The notes under the pieces are model-generated. The model searched no databases. It saw nothing but the letters and a program-made list of their open reading frames with translations, and was not told the DNA's origin. Made by a program: the position numbers and the translations under genes. Below, one piece after another: positions 1-9,278 of a DNA stretch of 64,000 bases; positions within the stretch are counted from its first letter, which is position 1; each line of letters opens with the position of its first letter. Source of the stretch: Pelagimonas phthalicica (GTDB lineage: Bacteria > Pseudomonadota > Alphaproteobacteria > Rhodobacterales > Rhodobacteraceae); assembly GCF_004364805.1 (NCBI RefSeq), contig NZ_SOAP01000002.1:310001-374000 (forward strand), given 5' to 3'.

Positions 1-151
1 GTTCAACCTCGCCCTCTCCATCGCGCACAAAGACCGGCCAAATGAAATCGCCGGGGCTGAGTGTGGTTTCCTGAACCATGGACCGGATGGCAGGGGTGCG
101 GCGCAGACGACGCAATCTTGTAGCGGGAAAGGAGGCGACAGTGGGTTTCAT
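1..151 (-). CDS. hemB: Porphobilinogen synthase (delta-aminolevulinate dehydratase), N-terminal part
   Basis: Only the first 50 codons are present; the gene runs off the left edge. The start is the ATG at 149-151. The visible protein has the typical HemB opening: an arginine-rich stretch ([19 protein letters not shown]), then [18 protein letters not shown], which in this family precedes the catalytic TIM barrel. HemB condenses two 5-aminolevulinate molecules into porphobilinogen in the cytosol. HemA, which makes its substrate, is encoded at 18993 in the same window. The active-site lysines and metal ligands lie outside the window. Recognition rests on the N-terminal motif alone but is quite specific. 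Confidence 0.85.
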   Translation of the reverse strand, partial: MKPTVASFPATRLRRLRRTPAIRSMVQETTLSPGDFIWPVFVRDGEGEVE

Positions 152-294
152 TGTGAAGTCCTTGTAAAGGTCGCATTTGGGTGGCATGGAATGGGCATTG
201 TCTCAAGCCCCGAATTGGTGATCTGCGCCTTAGGGTCGCGACACAAAGAAATCAGACTTGGCCGAAACGGGTCGACTAAAGAAAGAGCAGCCCT

Positions 295-816
295 TTGGAT
301 TGGTACACAATCGTTTTTGAAGTGATCGAAATGCGGTCCTTTTCCAATCTTTGGTTCTGGATCGTGCTGGCGGTCGCCTGGTCCTCGATCAGCCATTGGG
401 TTCTGGGCGTGCCCTTTGACATGGTGAGCCGCGCGCGACGCAATGGCGGGCAGGCCGAACAGGATCTTGAGGATCTGGTGCGCATCAATGCCAACCGGTT
501 TTTGTTCATCGTCGAAGAGGCCGGGTTGTGGATCACCGCCATTGCCTCGGCCTTGTTGAGCGGTTTGCTGGTTTTGGGGTTTTATTATGGGGTTGAGTTT
601 GCGCAAGCGGTGTTCTTGTTGATGTCTCCGTTGATCTTTGTCGGCTTGCTGAGCATCTATTCGGCGCGCAAGGTGAAGGGGGGAGAAAACAGCGGTGAGG
701 CATTGTGGCGGCGCTTGCGCATCCATCGCATGACCACGCAGTTCATCGGCATGGTGTCGATCTTTTTGACGGCCATGTGGGGCATGTATCACAACCTTTC
801 GTCTTACGTGCTCTGA
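295..816 (+). CDS. Conserved integral membrane protein of unknown function
   Basis: The protein has 173 residues if it starts at TTG 295; an internal ATG at 331 is the alternative. The TTG start is preferred because the preceding residues (DWYTIVFEVIE) look like part of an ordered N-terminus, though the ribosome site is weak. Three hydrophobic segments are visible: about residues 19-38, 80-101 and 103-125, followed by a basic loop and a last one near 150-166. No catalytic motif is seen. It is divergent from hemB. I recall relatives in Rhodobacteraceae being labelled as a component of the SufBCD complex, but nothing in the sequence supports an Fe-S role, so I leave the function open. Confidence 0.75.
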   Translation: MDWYTIVFEVIEMRSFSNLWFWIVLAVAWSSISHWVLGVPFDMVSRARRNGGQAEQDLEDLVRINANRFLFIVEEAGLWITAIASALLSGLLVLGFYYGVEFAQAVFLLMSPLIFVGLLSIYSARKVKGGENSGEALWRRLRIHRMTTQFIGMVSIFLTAMWGMYHNLSSYVL

Positions 817-999
817 GCGTGGCGCTGTTACATTATGCGCTTCCGCGCGCTTTGTTTGAAGCAAATTGTTGGGTGACGATTCCGCGTGAAGCGGGTGCGG
901 GTCGAGAGGGTGAGGGCGCTGAGATTCACCAAAACAAAACCGCTTTGTTACTGACCCATCCCTTGATTGATTGGTCCTGACAGACTGTTTTTGTCGCGC

Positions 1000-1051
1000 C
1001 AAGATCAATGGACGTCTCCCCATGAATGGGGCCCCTCGTCAATTGATCTTG
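1000..1051. repeat. Nested inverted repeat in the 335-bp gap upstream of mfd
   Basis: Between the membrane protein and mfd (817-1151) no gene is apparent. The gap holds a two-level palindrome. The outer arms CAAGATCAATGGACG (1000-1014) and CGTCAATTGATCTTG (1037-1051) pair at 14 of 15 positions. Inside lies a perfect hairpin, CCCCAT-GA-ATGGGG (1018-1031). No T-tract follows, so a simple intrinsic terminator is unlikely. It lies about 100 bp before the mfd start. It could be a cruciform, a REP-like intergenic element or an RNA structure in the mfd leader. Confidence 0.6.
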
Positions 1052-1151
1052 TCCCTCCAAACCCAGCCCGTCACGCCTGCGTCAAGCAAGGGATGGCTCC
1101 GAAACAAAGCTGGGCTTGACCTTGGTCGGGCAGGGGGGCATTGCAGGCGGT

Positions 1152-4100
1152 ATGACAGGACAAAACGTGATCATGGGCGGGGCCCCGGAGGGGTTTGACG
1201 CCAAGCTTTTGCTGGAAGAGATGGCGCGCAGCGGTGGGCCGGTGCTGCATGTGGCACGCGATGACAAGCGCGCGGCCTCGATGCGGGATGCGCTGGAGTT
1301 TTTGGCACCGGATGTGCCGGTGATCACCTTTCCGGGCTGGGATTGTCTGCCTTATGATCGCGTGTCGCCCAATGCGGATATTTCTGCGGCGCGTATGGCG
1401 GCGCTCGCCGGGTTTTTACATGGCATGCCCAAGCAATATGTGGTTCTGACCACCCTGTCTGCGGCAATGCAGAAAGTGCCAGCACGGAATGTGTTGCGCG
1501 AGGCTGCTTTTGTCGCGCGGGTTGATTCCCGTGTGGATGAGGCCGAATTGCGCGCTTTTCTCGTGCGTATGGGCTTTAGCCAGGCCCCCACGGTGACCGA
1601 GCCCGGGGATTACGCCATTCGCGGCGGCATTGTGGATATTTTCCCTCCGGGTGAGGGTGGGCCGGTGCGTCTGGACTTCTTTGGTGATGTGTTGGACGGG
1701 GCGCGCCGCTTTGACCCGGTGACGCAGCGGACCACGGAAAAGCTGGACGTGGTGGAACTGGCCCCTGTGTCCGAAGTCATCCTGGATGAGGCGGCGATCA
1801 CTCGCTTTCGTCAGAATTACCGCATCGAATTCGGCGCTGCGGTCAAGGATGATCCGCTTTATGAGGCGGTGAGTGCCGGGCGCAAGCATCAGGGGATCGA
1901 GCATTGGTTGCCGTTTTTCCATGAGAAATTGGAAACCCTGTTTGACTACCTGCCGGATGTGCCGGTGGTCATGGATGACCAACTGACGCCTTCGCGCCTG
2001 TCGCGTTGGGAGAGTATTCAGGATCAGTATGAGACGCGCACCCATGCCTTGTCTCAGAAAAAGACCATGGGCAGCGTTTATAAACCGGTGCCGCCGGAGC
2101 TGTTGTATTTGAATGATGGCACCTGGGCTGAGGCGATCGGCACGCGGCGCGCTGTGCAGTTTCATCCACTGCCCCAGGCGTCGGGCCCCGGCGTCGTTGA
2201 TGCTGGTGGGCGGATCGGGCGTAATTTCTCGCCAGAACGCCAGCAGGAAAATGTTAGCCTGTTTGGGGCTTTGGCTGCCCACGTAAAGGATCGTATGGCC
2301 AAGGGGCCGGTCTTGATCGCCTCTTATTCCGAGGGCGCGCGGGAACGTTTGACCGGCTTGATCGAGGATGAAGGGCTGGCCGAGGCGGTCCCGATTGGCA
2401 ATGGCACAAGGATCGGAAAGCGCGGGCTGCATTTGGCGGTTTGGTCGCTTGAGGCTGGGTTTGTGGCCCCTTGGGATGATGGTGAGATCACCGTCATTTC
2501 CGAACAGGATGTTCTGGGGGATCGGTTGATCCGCGCGCCGCGCAAACGTCGCAAGGCAGAGAATTTCCTGACCGAAACCCAAAGCCTGAGCCCCGGCGAT
2601 CTGGTTGTTCATGTGGATCACGGGATTGGCCGTTATCTGGGGTTGGAGGTGATCAGCGCCGCCGGGGCGGCGCATGAGTGCATCAGCCTGGAATATGCCG
2701 AAGCGGCCAAGCTGTACCTGCCAGTCGAGAATATCGAACTGCTGAGCAAATATGGCCATGACACCGGGTTGTTGGATCGGCTCGGCGGCGGGGCTTGGCA
2801 GGCTAAAAAGGCCAAGCTGAAAGAACGCATTCGCGAGATGGCGGATCGCTTGATCCGCATCGCTGCAGAACGCGCCTTGCGCAAGGCTCCGGTGATGGAT
2901 CCTCCGGTCGGGTCTTATGAAAGCTTTGCGGCGCGTTTCCCCTATCAGGAGACCGATGACCAGCTAAACGCCATCAATGATGTGGTCGATGACATGCATT
3001 CTGGCCAGCCGATGGATCGACTGATCTGTGGCGATGTCGGCTTTGGCAAGACCGAGGTCGCCATGCGCGCCGCCTTTATCGCCGCGCTATCTGGGGTTCA
3101 GGTGGCGGTGATTGCGCCCACAACCTTGTTGGCGCGCCAGCATTACAAGTCATTTGCGGAACGGTTTCGGGGCTTTCCGGTACAGGTCGCGCCTTTGTCG
3201 CGCTTTGTCGGCACGAAAGAGGCCTCTTTGACGCGCGAGGGGATTTCGCGCGGGACGGTGGATATTGCCGTGGGCACCCATGCGCTTTTGGCCAAAAATA
3301 TCCGTTTTGAACGGCTGGGCCTGTTGATCATCGACGAAGAGCAGCATTTTGGCGTGCAGCACAAAGAACGGCTTAAACAGTTGCGCAGTGACATTCACGT
3401 GCTGACATTGACCGCAACGCCGATCCCTCGGACCTTGCAGCTGTCTCTTACCGGGGTGCGCGATCTGTCGATCATTGGTACGCCGCCGGTGGACCGGCTG
3501 GCGATCCGCACCTATGTCAGCGAGTTCGACGCGGTCACCATCCGCGAAGCCCTGCTGCGCGAACATTATCGTGGAGGGCAATCCTTCTACGTGGTGCCAC
3601 GCATTGCCGACCTGCCTGAGATCGAGGAATTCCTCAAAGAGCAGATGCCCGAGATTTCTTATGTTGTGGCGCATGGCCAGATGGCCGCGGGTGAGCTGGA
3701 TGAGCGTATGAACGCGTTTTATGACGGCAAATATGATGTGCTATTGGCCACGACGATTGTTGAATCCGGTCTGGATATTCCGACGGCCAACACAATGGTG
3801 GTGCATCGCGCCGATATGTTTGGCCTAAGCCAGTTGTATCAGATCCGAGGCCGGGTTGGGCGTTCCAAAACCCGCGCCTATTGTTACCTGACCACCAAAC
3901 CGCGCGCCAAACTGACTGCAACGGCTGAAAAGCGGCTGCGGGTTTTGGGGTCGATTGATACATTGGGGGCCGGTTTTTCCTTGGCTTCGCAGGATCTCGA
4001 CATTCGCGGCGCGGGCAATCTTCTGGGCGAAGAGCAATCTGGCCAGATGCGCGATGTCGGCTATGAGCTTTACCAATCCATGCTGGAAGAGGCGATTGCC

Positions 4101-4613
4101 AAGATCAAATCCGGCGAGATGGAGGGGCTGACCGACGATGATGGGCAGTGGGCTCCGCAGATCAATCTGGGCGTTCCGGTTCTGATCCCCGAGGATTATG
4201 TGCCCGATCTCGATGTTCGTCTCGGGCTTTATCGTCGCTTGTCCTCGCTTTCAACCAAGGTTGAGCTGGAGGGGTTTGCCGCGGAACTGATCGACCGGTT
4301 TGGGAAATTGCCGCGTGAAGTCAACACCTTGATGCTTGTTGTTCGCATCAAGGCCATGTGTAAACGCGCCGGGATTGCCAAGCTTGATGGCGGGCCAAAA
4401 GGCGCGACTGTTCAATTCCACAATGACAAATTCGCCAAGCCTGAGGGGCTGGTAAGCTTTATGCGTGCGCAAGGCGACATGGCCAAGATCAAAGATAACA
4501 AGATTATCCTGCGGCGTGACTGGAAGAGCGACAAGGACAAGATCCAAGGAGCCTTTGCCATTGCCCGCGATCTCGCAGAGGCGGCGGGTAAGATCAAGAA
4601 ACGGGCGAAATAG
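1152..4613 (+). CDS. mfd: Transcription-repair coupling factor Mfd
   Basis: Mfd is a DNA translocase that removes RNA polymerase stalled at lesions and recruits UvrA. The length from ATG 1152 is 1153 residues, close to the E. coli protein. In order: a UvrB-like N-terminal region ([14 protein letters not shown] near residue 60), the RNA-polymerase-interacting Tudor-like region around residues 480-550 ([18 protein letters not shown]), helicase motor with Walker [12 protein letters not shown] near 627 and box II DEEQHFG near 728, motifs [10 protein letters not shown] and QIRGRVGR, and the TRCF C-terminal domain. Upstream in-frame TTG 1116 is possible, but residues from 1152 ([16 protein letters not shown]) fit the family N-terminus. 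It is transcribed toward a methyltransferase gene 68 bp downstream. Confidence 0.96.
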   Translation: MTGQNVIMGGAPEGFDAKLLLEEMARSGGPVLHVARDDKRAASMRDALEFLAPDVPVITFPGWDCLPYDRVSPNADISAARMAALAGFLHGMPKQYVVLTTLSAAMQKVPARNVLREAAFVARVDSRVDEAELRAFLVRMGFSQAPTVTEPGDYAIRGGIVDIFPPGEGGPVRLDFFGDVLDGARRFDPVTQRTTEKLDVVELAPVSEVILDEAAITRFRQNYRIEFGAAVKDDPLYEAVSAGRKHQGIEHWLPFFHEKLETLFDYLPDVPVVMDDQLTPSRLSRWESIQDQYETRTHALSQKKTMGSVYKPVPPELLYLNDGTWAEAIGTRRAVQFHPLPQASGPGVVDAGGRIGRNFSPERQQENVSLFGALAAHVKDRMAKGPVLIASYSEGARERLTGLIEDEGLAEAVPIGNGTRIGKRGLHLAVWSLEAGFVAPWDDGEITVISEQDVLGDRLIRAPRKRRKAENFLTETQSLSPGDLVVHVDHGIGRYLGLEVISAAGAAHECISLEYAEAAKLYLPVENIELLSKYGHDTGLLDRLGGGAWQAKKAKLKERIREMADRLIRIAAERALRKAPVMDPPVGSYESFAARFPYQETDDQLNAINDVVDDMHSGQPMDRLICGDVGFGKTEVAMRAAFIAALSGVQVAVIAPTTLLARQHYKSFAERFRGFPVQVAPLSRFVGTKEASLTREGISRGTVDIAVGTHALLAKNIRFERLGLLIIDEEQHFGVQHKERLKQLRSDIHVLTLTATPIPRTLQLSLTGVRDLSIIGTPPVDRLAIRTYVSEFDAVTIREALLREHYRGGQSFYVVPRIADLPEIEEFLKEQMPEISYVVAHGQMAAGELDERMNAFYDGKYDVLLATTIVESGLDIPTANTMVVHRADMFGLSQLYQIRGRVGRSKTRAYCYLTTKPRAKLTATAEKRLRVLGSIDTLGAGFSLASQDLDIRGAGNLLGEEQSGQMRDVGYELYQSMLEEAIAKIKSGEMEGLTDDDGQWAPQINLGVPVLIPEDYVPDLDVRLGLYRRLSSLSTKVELEGFAAELIDRFGKLPREVNTLMLVVRIKAMCKRAGIAKLDGGPKGATVQFHNDKFAKPEGLVSFMRAQGDMAKIKDNKIILRRDWKSDKDKIQGAFAIARDLAEAAGKIKKRAK

Positions 4614-4681
4614 ATCGTTTTTCAACAAGGGCTTGACCCCTCTCGCAAGCTGACGCCAAATGGCGCAAAGCGAGGTGGGTC

Positions 4682-5251
4682 ATGGCCAGTATCAATCGTA
4701 TTGTCAGTTCCAAGAAATGCCGGCATCTGGTGCGAATGCTGGAGCCGGAAACGCTTGATGTGGCTGAGATTTCGGGGAAGTTCGGCACCAAGTTTCCCTT
4801 CAAATCTTACCGCGCCTTCTGGTTTCCCGAATATGACATCTGCAAATCTCCGCTACAGGCTGAGGATGGCAGCCTGCTGCACTATGATCTGATCATAGCT
4901 GATCAGGTTTGGGAGCATCTCGACCGTCCATACCGCGCCACGCAACATGTGCTGCAATCGCTGAAACCCGGCGGATATTTTCTGGTGGCGGTGCCTTTTT
5001 TCGTGCCGTTGCACGGGGCACCGGTGGATAATACGCGCTGGAGCGCGCGCGGGCTGACGAATTTCCTGATTGAATGCGGGTTTGAAGAAACCGAGATTCA
5101 CGCCGAACAATGGGGCAATCGCTGGGCAGGGATCCGCAATGTTGCCGGGCCCTTTCCACCGGCTTACCGCGAGGATGTGGACAGTCTGGAAAATCAGGAG
5201 GATTTTCCGATCTGTTCCTGGGCCCTGGCACGGAAGTCTGACTTAGCCTAG
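4682..5251 (+). CDS. Class I SAM-dependent methyltransferase (Methyltransf_11 type)
   Basis: This is a protein of 189 residues with a ribosome site (GAGGTG) ahead of ATG 4682. The central block YDLIIADQVWEHLDRPYRA followed by LKPGGYFLVAVPFF is the classic post-II and post-III region of small Rossmann methyltransferases, such as those that methylate small molecules or lipids. The glycine-rich SAM motif I is poorly preserved: the first 70 residues contain only FGTKFPFKSYRAFWFPEYD, so SAM binding may be degenerate. The substrate is unknown. Its stop codon overlaps the convergent regulator gene by 9 bp. Confidence 0.75.
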   Translation: MASINRIVSSKKCRHLVRMLEPETLDVAEISGKFGTKFPFKSYRAFWFPEYDICKSPLQAEDGSLLHYDLIIADQVWEHLDRPYRATQHVLQSLKPGGYFLVAVPFFVPLHGAPVDNTRWSARGLTNFLIECGFEETEIHAEQWGNRWAGIRNVAGPFPPAYREDVDSLENQEDFPICSWALARKSDLA

Positions 5252-6004
5252 CTGCTCAAGAAACAGCCGAGTTGCTTCGTCACAGGGGAACAACAATTCA
5301 ATTTTGAGATCAGAAAGGGTGACCTCTTCGGCACTGCCAAATTGTGCAAATGTGCTGAAGAGCGAGAGGGTGGTTGGGCCAGCTCGAAACCGGGTCGGTG
5401 TGACCGCTGGTAAGGGGATAGGCGGCTCATAAGAGGCGATGGCTGGGTCATCGGCCAGAATGCGTGCTGCCTTGTCCAGGCTTGGCAGACCACCGGCCTC
5501 CGCGCTTTCGGCGCGTAGACGCATGAGGATGTGGTGGCCAAATTCTGGCCAGTTCTCAACCACTTCCGGGCCGATATTGGTCTCAAGAAGGATGTCGATC
5601 AGGCTCTGCCCGACCTGCAAACCGACGCTGCCAAACAACAGTTGCGCAGGCGCATTCATCTGCAAGATACGCCATTCGCGATCCATGACCGAGGCCGGGT
5701 AAGGCGCGTGTTTTTCCAGCATCCGATCAATGGCTTGCGAGAACGGGGCAAGCATCTCTGCGTCCCGCTTGATCTCGGGATAGGCGGGGGCAAACCCTGC
5801 GGCGACCAGCATGTGATTGCGGGCCGGGCGTGGGATGTTCAGACAATCGGTCAGGCGCAAAATCATCCCACGACTGGGGCGGGCGCGTCCGGTTTCCAAA
5901 AAGGACAGGTGGCGCGCGGAAATTCCGCTATCTGTGGCCAAGGCCAGTTGCGACAGGCGGCGGGTGTTGCGCCATGTTTTCAGCTCTTGTCCAAAATTGC
6001 TCAT
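5243..6004 (-). CDS. XRE-family transcriptional regulator with MmyB-like ligand-binding domain
   Basis: This 253-residue protein has a Cro/CI helix-turn-helix at about residues 5-60 (ELKTWRNTRRLSQLALATDS, then GISARHLSFLETGRARPSR). The C-terminal two thirds match the MmyB-like pattern: PAYPEIKRDAEMLAPFSQAI, then YPASVMDREWRILQMNAPA, and SLFSTFAQFGSAEEVTLSDL near the end. Family members are thought to bind fatty-acid-like ligands in a PAS-like fold. The ATG at 6004 is chosen over GTG 6019 because it gives the compact N-terminus usual in the family. It is divergent from a membrane protein gene at 6109, and a perfect palindrome at 6039-6053 lies between them, so autoregulation and control of the neighbour are likely (inference). 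Confidence 0.88.
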   Translation of the reverse strand: MSNFGQELKTWRNTRRLSQLALATDSGISARHLSFLETGRARPSRGMILRLTDCLNIPRPARNHMLVAAGFAPAYPEIKRDAEMLAPFSQAIDRMLEKHAPYPASVMDREWRILQMNAPAQLLFGSVGLQVGQSLIDILLETNIGPEVVENWPEFGHHILMRLRAESAEAGGLPSLDKAARILADDPAIASYEPPIPLPAVTPTRFRAGPTTLSLFSTFAQFGSAEEVTLSDLKIELLFPCDEATRLFLEQLG

Positions 6005-6038
6005 GCTGTTTGCTATCACGTCAGGATCACGAATTCAC

Positions 6039-6053
6039 TTACCTGACAGGTAA
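6039..6053. promoter_or_regulatory. Palindromic operator, likely for the adjacent XRE/MmyB-type regulator
   Basis: TTACCTGACAGGTAA is a perfect 15-bp palindrome with a central A. It lies 35 bp upstream of the regulator start and 56 bp upstream of the divergent membrane-protein start, where one dimer could control both promoters. Assignment to this regulator rests on position and symmetry only. Confidence 0.6.
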
Positions 6054-6108
6054 TTGATGAGACGCGTCAGGATCGACAGTTTCCACAGCAACGTGAAAGG
6101 AGACTGCG

Positions 6109-6543
6109 ATGACTTTGGAACAGAAACGGTTGCGCTTTGGCGCTGGGGTGATTGTCGGGTTTGGTGTGCTGACCTGGGCGGCCCTGGTGTTCGGGGTGTC
6201 GAGCCCATTGGTGCTGTTGCTGGATCTGGTAACTCTCAGCGGGGATGGGGCTGAAACGCTTGGCAAGACGCCGGGTCAAATGCTGGGCGCGATCATGGCC
6301 GGGCTTTGTGTTGGGCTGGGGGTGATCATTTGGGTGATGGCCGGGGCGCATCTGGCCCGGATGCCCCATGAGACCCGAACCGCCCTGTTGGTAATGATCT
6401 GGAGCTGGTATCTGGTGGATAGCAGCGGGTCCATTTTGGTCGGCGCGCCGATGAACGCCTTGGCCAACCTGACTTTTTTGATCTTGGTCGTCTGGCCAAT
6501 CTGGGCGGCGAGACGAGCTGAGCGGGCAACGGCAACCGAATAA
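6109..6543 (+). CDS. Small four-helix integral membrane protein, unknown function
   Basis: This 144-residue protein is preceded by a strong ribosome site (AAAGGAG) at proper spacing. Four hydrophobic segments are visible, at about residues 10-40, 61-83, 90-113 and 115-133, with a basic C-terminal tail (WAARRAERATATE). No catalytic or transport motif is recognised. It is the divergent partner of the XRE/MmyB-type regulator and shares the palindrome at 6039-6053, so it is the most likely regulated target. A strong terminator closes the gene directly after its stop codon. Confidence 0.75.
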   Translation: MTLEQKRLRFGAGVIVGFGVLTWAALVFGVSSPLVLLLDLVTLSGDGAETLGKTPGQMLGAIMAGLCVGLGVIIWVMAGAHLARMPHETRTALLVMIWSWYLVDSSGSILVGAPMNALANLTFLILVVWPIWAARRAERATATE

Positions 6544-6570
6544 AAACGCCCGCCGGTTTGGCGGGCGTTT
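6544..6570. terminator. Bidirectional intrinsic terminator
   Basis: An 11-bp perfect stem (AAACGCCCGCC / GGCGGGCGTTT) with loop GGTTT lies between the convergent genes ending at 6543 and 6589. A-rich and T-rich flanks on each side suit termination in both directions. Confidence 0.85.
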
Positions 6571-6588
6571 CGCATTTTCCAATTTGGA

Positions 6589-7653
6589 TCAGGCGCGGCG
6601 ACGGCGGCGGCCACCGCGACCACCTGCAGCTTCGCCCGGTGCCTTGTTGAACTGGATCCAGTTGGCACCGCCTTCGTCGTTGTTGGTGAGGAAGTTGGCG
6701 GCGCGGATCGCTTCCATTTCCTTGCCAGGGCGCGGTTTGGTCGAGCCGAGGCCAAACATCTTGCAGAAGGTTTCGTCATCCATACCCTCGGGCAGAACGA
6801 TACCGGCGGCCTCAACCTCGGCCTTTTTCTCGGCCAGTTTCTTGGGGCCAACGGGCAGGGCAACCGGGTTCATGATCGCCGAGGTCATGCCGGTGGCCAT
6901 GGCCATGGGCAGGAAGGCATTGTTGATACCGTGACGGTTGGGCAGACCAAAGGAGATGTTGGAGGCCCCGCAGGTGGTGTTCACACCAAGCTCATTGCGC
7001 AGACGATTGTTCAGTTCGAAAACCTGCAGGCCCGCGGTGCCCATAGCGCCGATTGGCATGACCAGAGGGTCAACCACGATGTCATGCGCAGGAATGCCGA
7101 AATCGGCGGCGCGCTCAACGATCTTTTTCGCCACGGCAAAGCGCACATCCGGGTCCTCGGAAATGCCTGTGTCGTCGTTGGAGATCGCGACAACGGGAAC
7201 GTTGTATTTCTTGACCAGCGGCAGAACAATTTCCAGACGTTCCTCTTCACCGGTGACCGAGTTCAGCAAGGGGCGGCCTTTGGCGGCTTCAAGACCAGCT
7301 TCCAGCGCACCGGGCACCGAGCTGTCAATGCAAAGCGGGCAATCTGTGACCGCCTGAACCTTTTCCACCAATTGGCGCATCAGGTCTGGCTCGACAAAGT
7401 TGTTATCGGCATAACGGGGATCTTCGGCCATTTTGTTGGAAAAGACTGCGCCTGAATTGATGTCGAGCACATTGGCACCGGCCGCAACCTGCGCCAGCGC
7501 GTCCGTTTCGACGCGGCTGAAATCGCCGGCTTCCAGTTCGGCATTCAGGATTTTGCGGCCTGTTGGGTTGATACGCTCGCCGATCACGCAGAAGGGCTGA
7601 TCAAAGCCCATCACGGTGGTTTTGGTTTGCGACTCGATGATCGTGCGGGTCAT
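6589..7653 (-). CDS. Methyltetrahydrofolate:corrinoid methyltransferase (pterin-binding family)
   Basis: This 354-residue protein has the pterin-binding TIM-barrel signature shared by dihydropteroate synthase and MeTr/AcsE-type enzymes: FCVIGERINPTGRK near residue 21, GANVLDINSGAVF near 58, CPLCIDSSVPGALEAGLEA near 104, and VNTTCGASNISFGLPNRHG near 220. These enzymes move a methyl group between 5-methyltetrahydrofolate and a cobalamin protein. The C-terminus is an unusual Gly/Arg-rich tail (GGRGGRRRRRA). It is the last gene of a four-gene operon. Its ATG overlaps the HAD gene stop (ATGA), and a GAGAGG ribosome site lies just upstream. The cognate corrinoid protein is not in the window, so the actual methyl donor or acceptor is unknown. 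Confidence 0.88.
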   Translation of the reverse strand: MTRTIIESQTKTTVMGFDQPFCVIGERINPTGRKILNAELEAGDFSRVETDALAQVAAGANVLDINSGAVFSNKMAEDPRYADNNFVEPDLMRQLVEKVQAVTDCPLCIDSSVPGALEAGLEAAKGRPLLNSVTGEEERLEIVLPLVKKYNVPVVAISNDDTGISEDPDVRFAVAKKIVERAADFGIPAHDIVVDPLVMPIGAMGTAGLQVFELNNRLRNELGVNTTCGASNISFGLPNRHGINNAFLPMAMATGMTSAIMNPVALPVGPKKLAEKKAEVEAAGIVLPEGMDDETFCKMFGLGSTKPRPGKEMEAIRAANFLTNNDEGGANWIQFNKAPGEAAGGRGGRRRRRA

Positions 7654-8318
7654 GTCAGTGCCTCTCTGTCAAAACGCTGCAATATGTGTGCCAGCGCAGG
7701 GTCGTTAAAGTGTTCCAAACTGTCTTGTGCGCCCGCCGCCCTGAGATCTGTGTCAGACAGGGAGGAGCGGATGCCCACAGGATAGGCCCCCGAGGCTGCG
7801 GCAGCGCGCATGCCCGAAGGGCTGTCTTCGAAGGCGATGCAGCGGTCTGGGTTCACACCCAATTGCTGCATTGCGATTGTATACGGGGCCGGGTCTGGTT
7901 TGCCTTTTGGGCATTCCTCGCCGATGACAATCACGTCAAACGCCGTGCTCAGGCCGATGGCTTCCAGCATGGCCTCGGCGTTGAGCCGCATGGCATTGGT
8001 CACCACGGCCAGCCCCCAGTTGTTGCGTTGCGCCCGCGCCACCAGATCCACGACACCGGGCATGGCCGGGTAGGGGCGGGGCAGGCGGTTGCGAAACTCG
8101 GCCTCTTTGGCGTCCGACAACCCCTGAGGATCCGGTTCGTCCGGCAGAAATTCAGCAAAAATGTCGGTGTTCAGCCGTCCATGAACATGACGCATGTAGA
8201 ACTCATGCGTCACATCCAGCCCGCGCGGGGCCATCATGTCAGCGAAAACTGCCATATGGATCGCGTCCGTGTCCAGCATCGTGCCGTCGAGGTCGAAAAG
8301 CAGAGCAGGACGCGACAC
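7650..8318 (-). CDS. HAD-superfamily hydrolase (subfamily IA)
   Basis: This is a 222-residue protein from a GTG start. It shows all HAD motifs: motif I FDLDGTMLDTD near residue 8, motif II VVTNAM near 106, a lysine in KGKPDPAPY near 137, and motif IV FEDSPSG near 161. It has an alpha-helical cap between motifs I and II, so it is most likely a phosphatase of a small phosphorylated metabolite, or a beta-phosphoglucomutase-like enzyme. It sits between the MetF-like and methyltransferase genes: 5 nt after the former and overlapping the latter by 4 nt. Translation is therefore probably coupled. The link to one-carbon metabolism is inferred from context only. Confidence 0.88.
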   Translation of the reverse strand: MSRPALLFDLDGTMLDTDAIHMAVFADMMAPRGLDVTHEFYMRHVHGRLNTDIFAEFLPDEPDPQGLSDAKEAEFRNRLPRPYPAMPGVVDLVARAQRNNWGLAVVTNAMRLNAEAMLEAIGLSTAFDVIVIGEECPKGKPDPAPYTIAMQQLGVNPDRCIAFEDSPSGMRAAAASGAYPVGIRSSLSDTDLRAAGAQDSLEHFNDPALAHILQRFDREALT

Positions 8319-8323
8319 CGGTT

Positions 8324-9250
8324 CTACTGCTTTGCCGGGCGGGTCGACTCGCCACCGTTTTCAATCGCCCAATTTGCATTGGTCTTGATGCCGCCAAGTG
8401 GGAAGAAATGGACCTTATCGATGTTGAAATCCGGGTTGGCGGCTTTGTGGGCGGCCAGTTTGGTCAACACGTCAGTTGGCTCATATGGGAGCAGCAGCTT
8501 GGACACATCCATGGCGCGTTTCTGCAAAACCTTGAGCGAGGGGCCAACACCGCAGGCAATGGCGAATTTGATCAGGGTTTGCAGCTTGGCCGGGCCCGCG
8601 ATACCGATATGGATCGGGATATCGATGCCTTCGGATTTCAGGCGATCCGCCCAGGCGATGATTGGATCGGCGTCAAAGGCAAACTGGGTGGCCAGCGCCA
8701 TTTCCGCATCGGTAGTCTCATTGAATTTCTGTTTCCAACGCAGCGCGTCCATCACAACGGCATCGCCGCCATTAGGGTCGATGTCCTTGTTGCCTTCGGG
8801 GTGACCGGCGACATGCAGACGTTTAAAGCCTGCTTTGTCAAACAACCCTGTTTCCATGAGCTGCATGGAGCTGTGAAAATCCCCATGCGGAGAGGTGACA
8901 CCACCGGCGAGCAGCAGCGCCTGTTCAACACCGGCCTCGCCCTGATACATGGCGATCCAGTTTTCCAGGGTCGCGGCGTCTTTGATGATGCGCGCTGGGA
9001 AATGCGGCATCACATTGTAACCGTCTTCGGAAATACGCTTGGCCGTTGCGACCATTTCCTCGATCGGGGTGCCTTCGATATGAGCGATATAGACGCGCGT
9101 GCCTTCGGGCAGCAACGCGCGGAAATCGTCAACCTTGGCGGCGGTGCGCGGCATGACCTCGATGGAATAGCCTTTTAGAAAGGCCTCCAGATCTGCATTG
9201 CGCGGTGAAGTTGCAGCGTCATCGCGCTTGCGGAAATTCAGCAGAGCCAT
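8324..9250 (-). CDS. Methylenetetrahydrofolate reductase-like protein (MetF family)
   Basis: The protein has 308 residues starting at ATG 9250, with GGGAGG ideally placed; two upstream in-frame starts are less well supported. It resembles the MetF TIM barrel: MPRTAAKVDDFRALLPEGTRVY at the N-terminus, VMPHFPARIIKD near residue 95, LLLAGGVTSPHGDF, RLHVAGHPEGNKDI near 175, and IPIHIGIAGPAKLQTLIKFA near 230. These correspond to FAD- and folate-binding strands of MetF. It differs from housekeeping MetF in several places, so it may work in the catabolic (methyl-H4F oxidising) direction together with the corrinoid methyltransferase downstream. That direction is inference from the operon. Confidence 0.85.
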   Translation of the reverse strand: MALLNFRKRDDAATSPRNADLEAFLKGYSIEVMPRTAAKVDDFRALLPEGTRVYIAHIEGTPIEEMVATAKRISEDGYNVMPHFPARIIKDAATLENWIAMYQGEAGVEQALLLAGGVTSPHGDFHSSMQLMETGLFDKAGFKRLHVAGHPEGNKDIDPNGGDAVVMDALRWKQKFNETTDAEMALATQFAFDADPIIAWADRLKSEGIDIPIHIGIAGPAKLQTLIKFAIACGVGPSLKVLQKRAMDVSKLLLPYEPTDVLTKLAAHKAANPDFNIDKVHFFPLGGIKTNANWAIENGGESTRPAKQ

Positions 9251-9278
9251 GATGGCCTCCCTCAGCTTCATGGCGGGC

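Noticed and set aside
148-1023. Long open frame (291 codons) on the minus strand opposite the membrane-protein gene
   Set aside because: Its product is low in hydrophobic order and rich in His/Gln/Pro, typical of the antisense of a real GC-rich gene; the plus-strand gene has clear membrane helices.
1416-2759. 447-codon minus-strand frame inside mfd
   Set aside because: It lies fully antisense to the unmistakable Mfd coding sequence and shows no domain.
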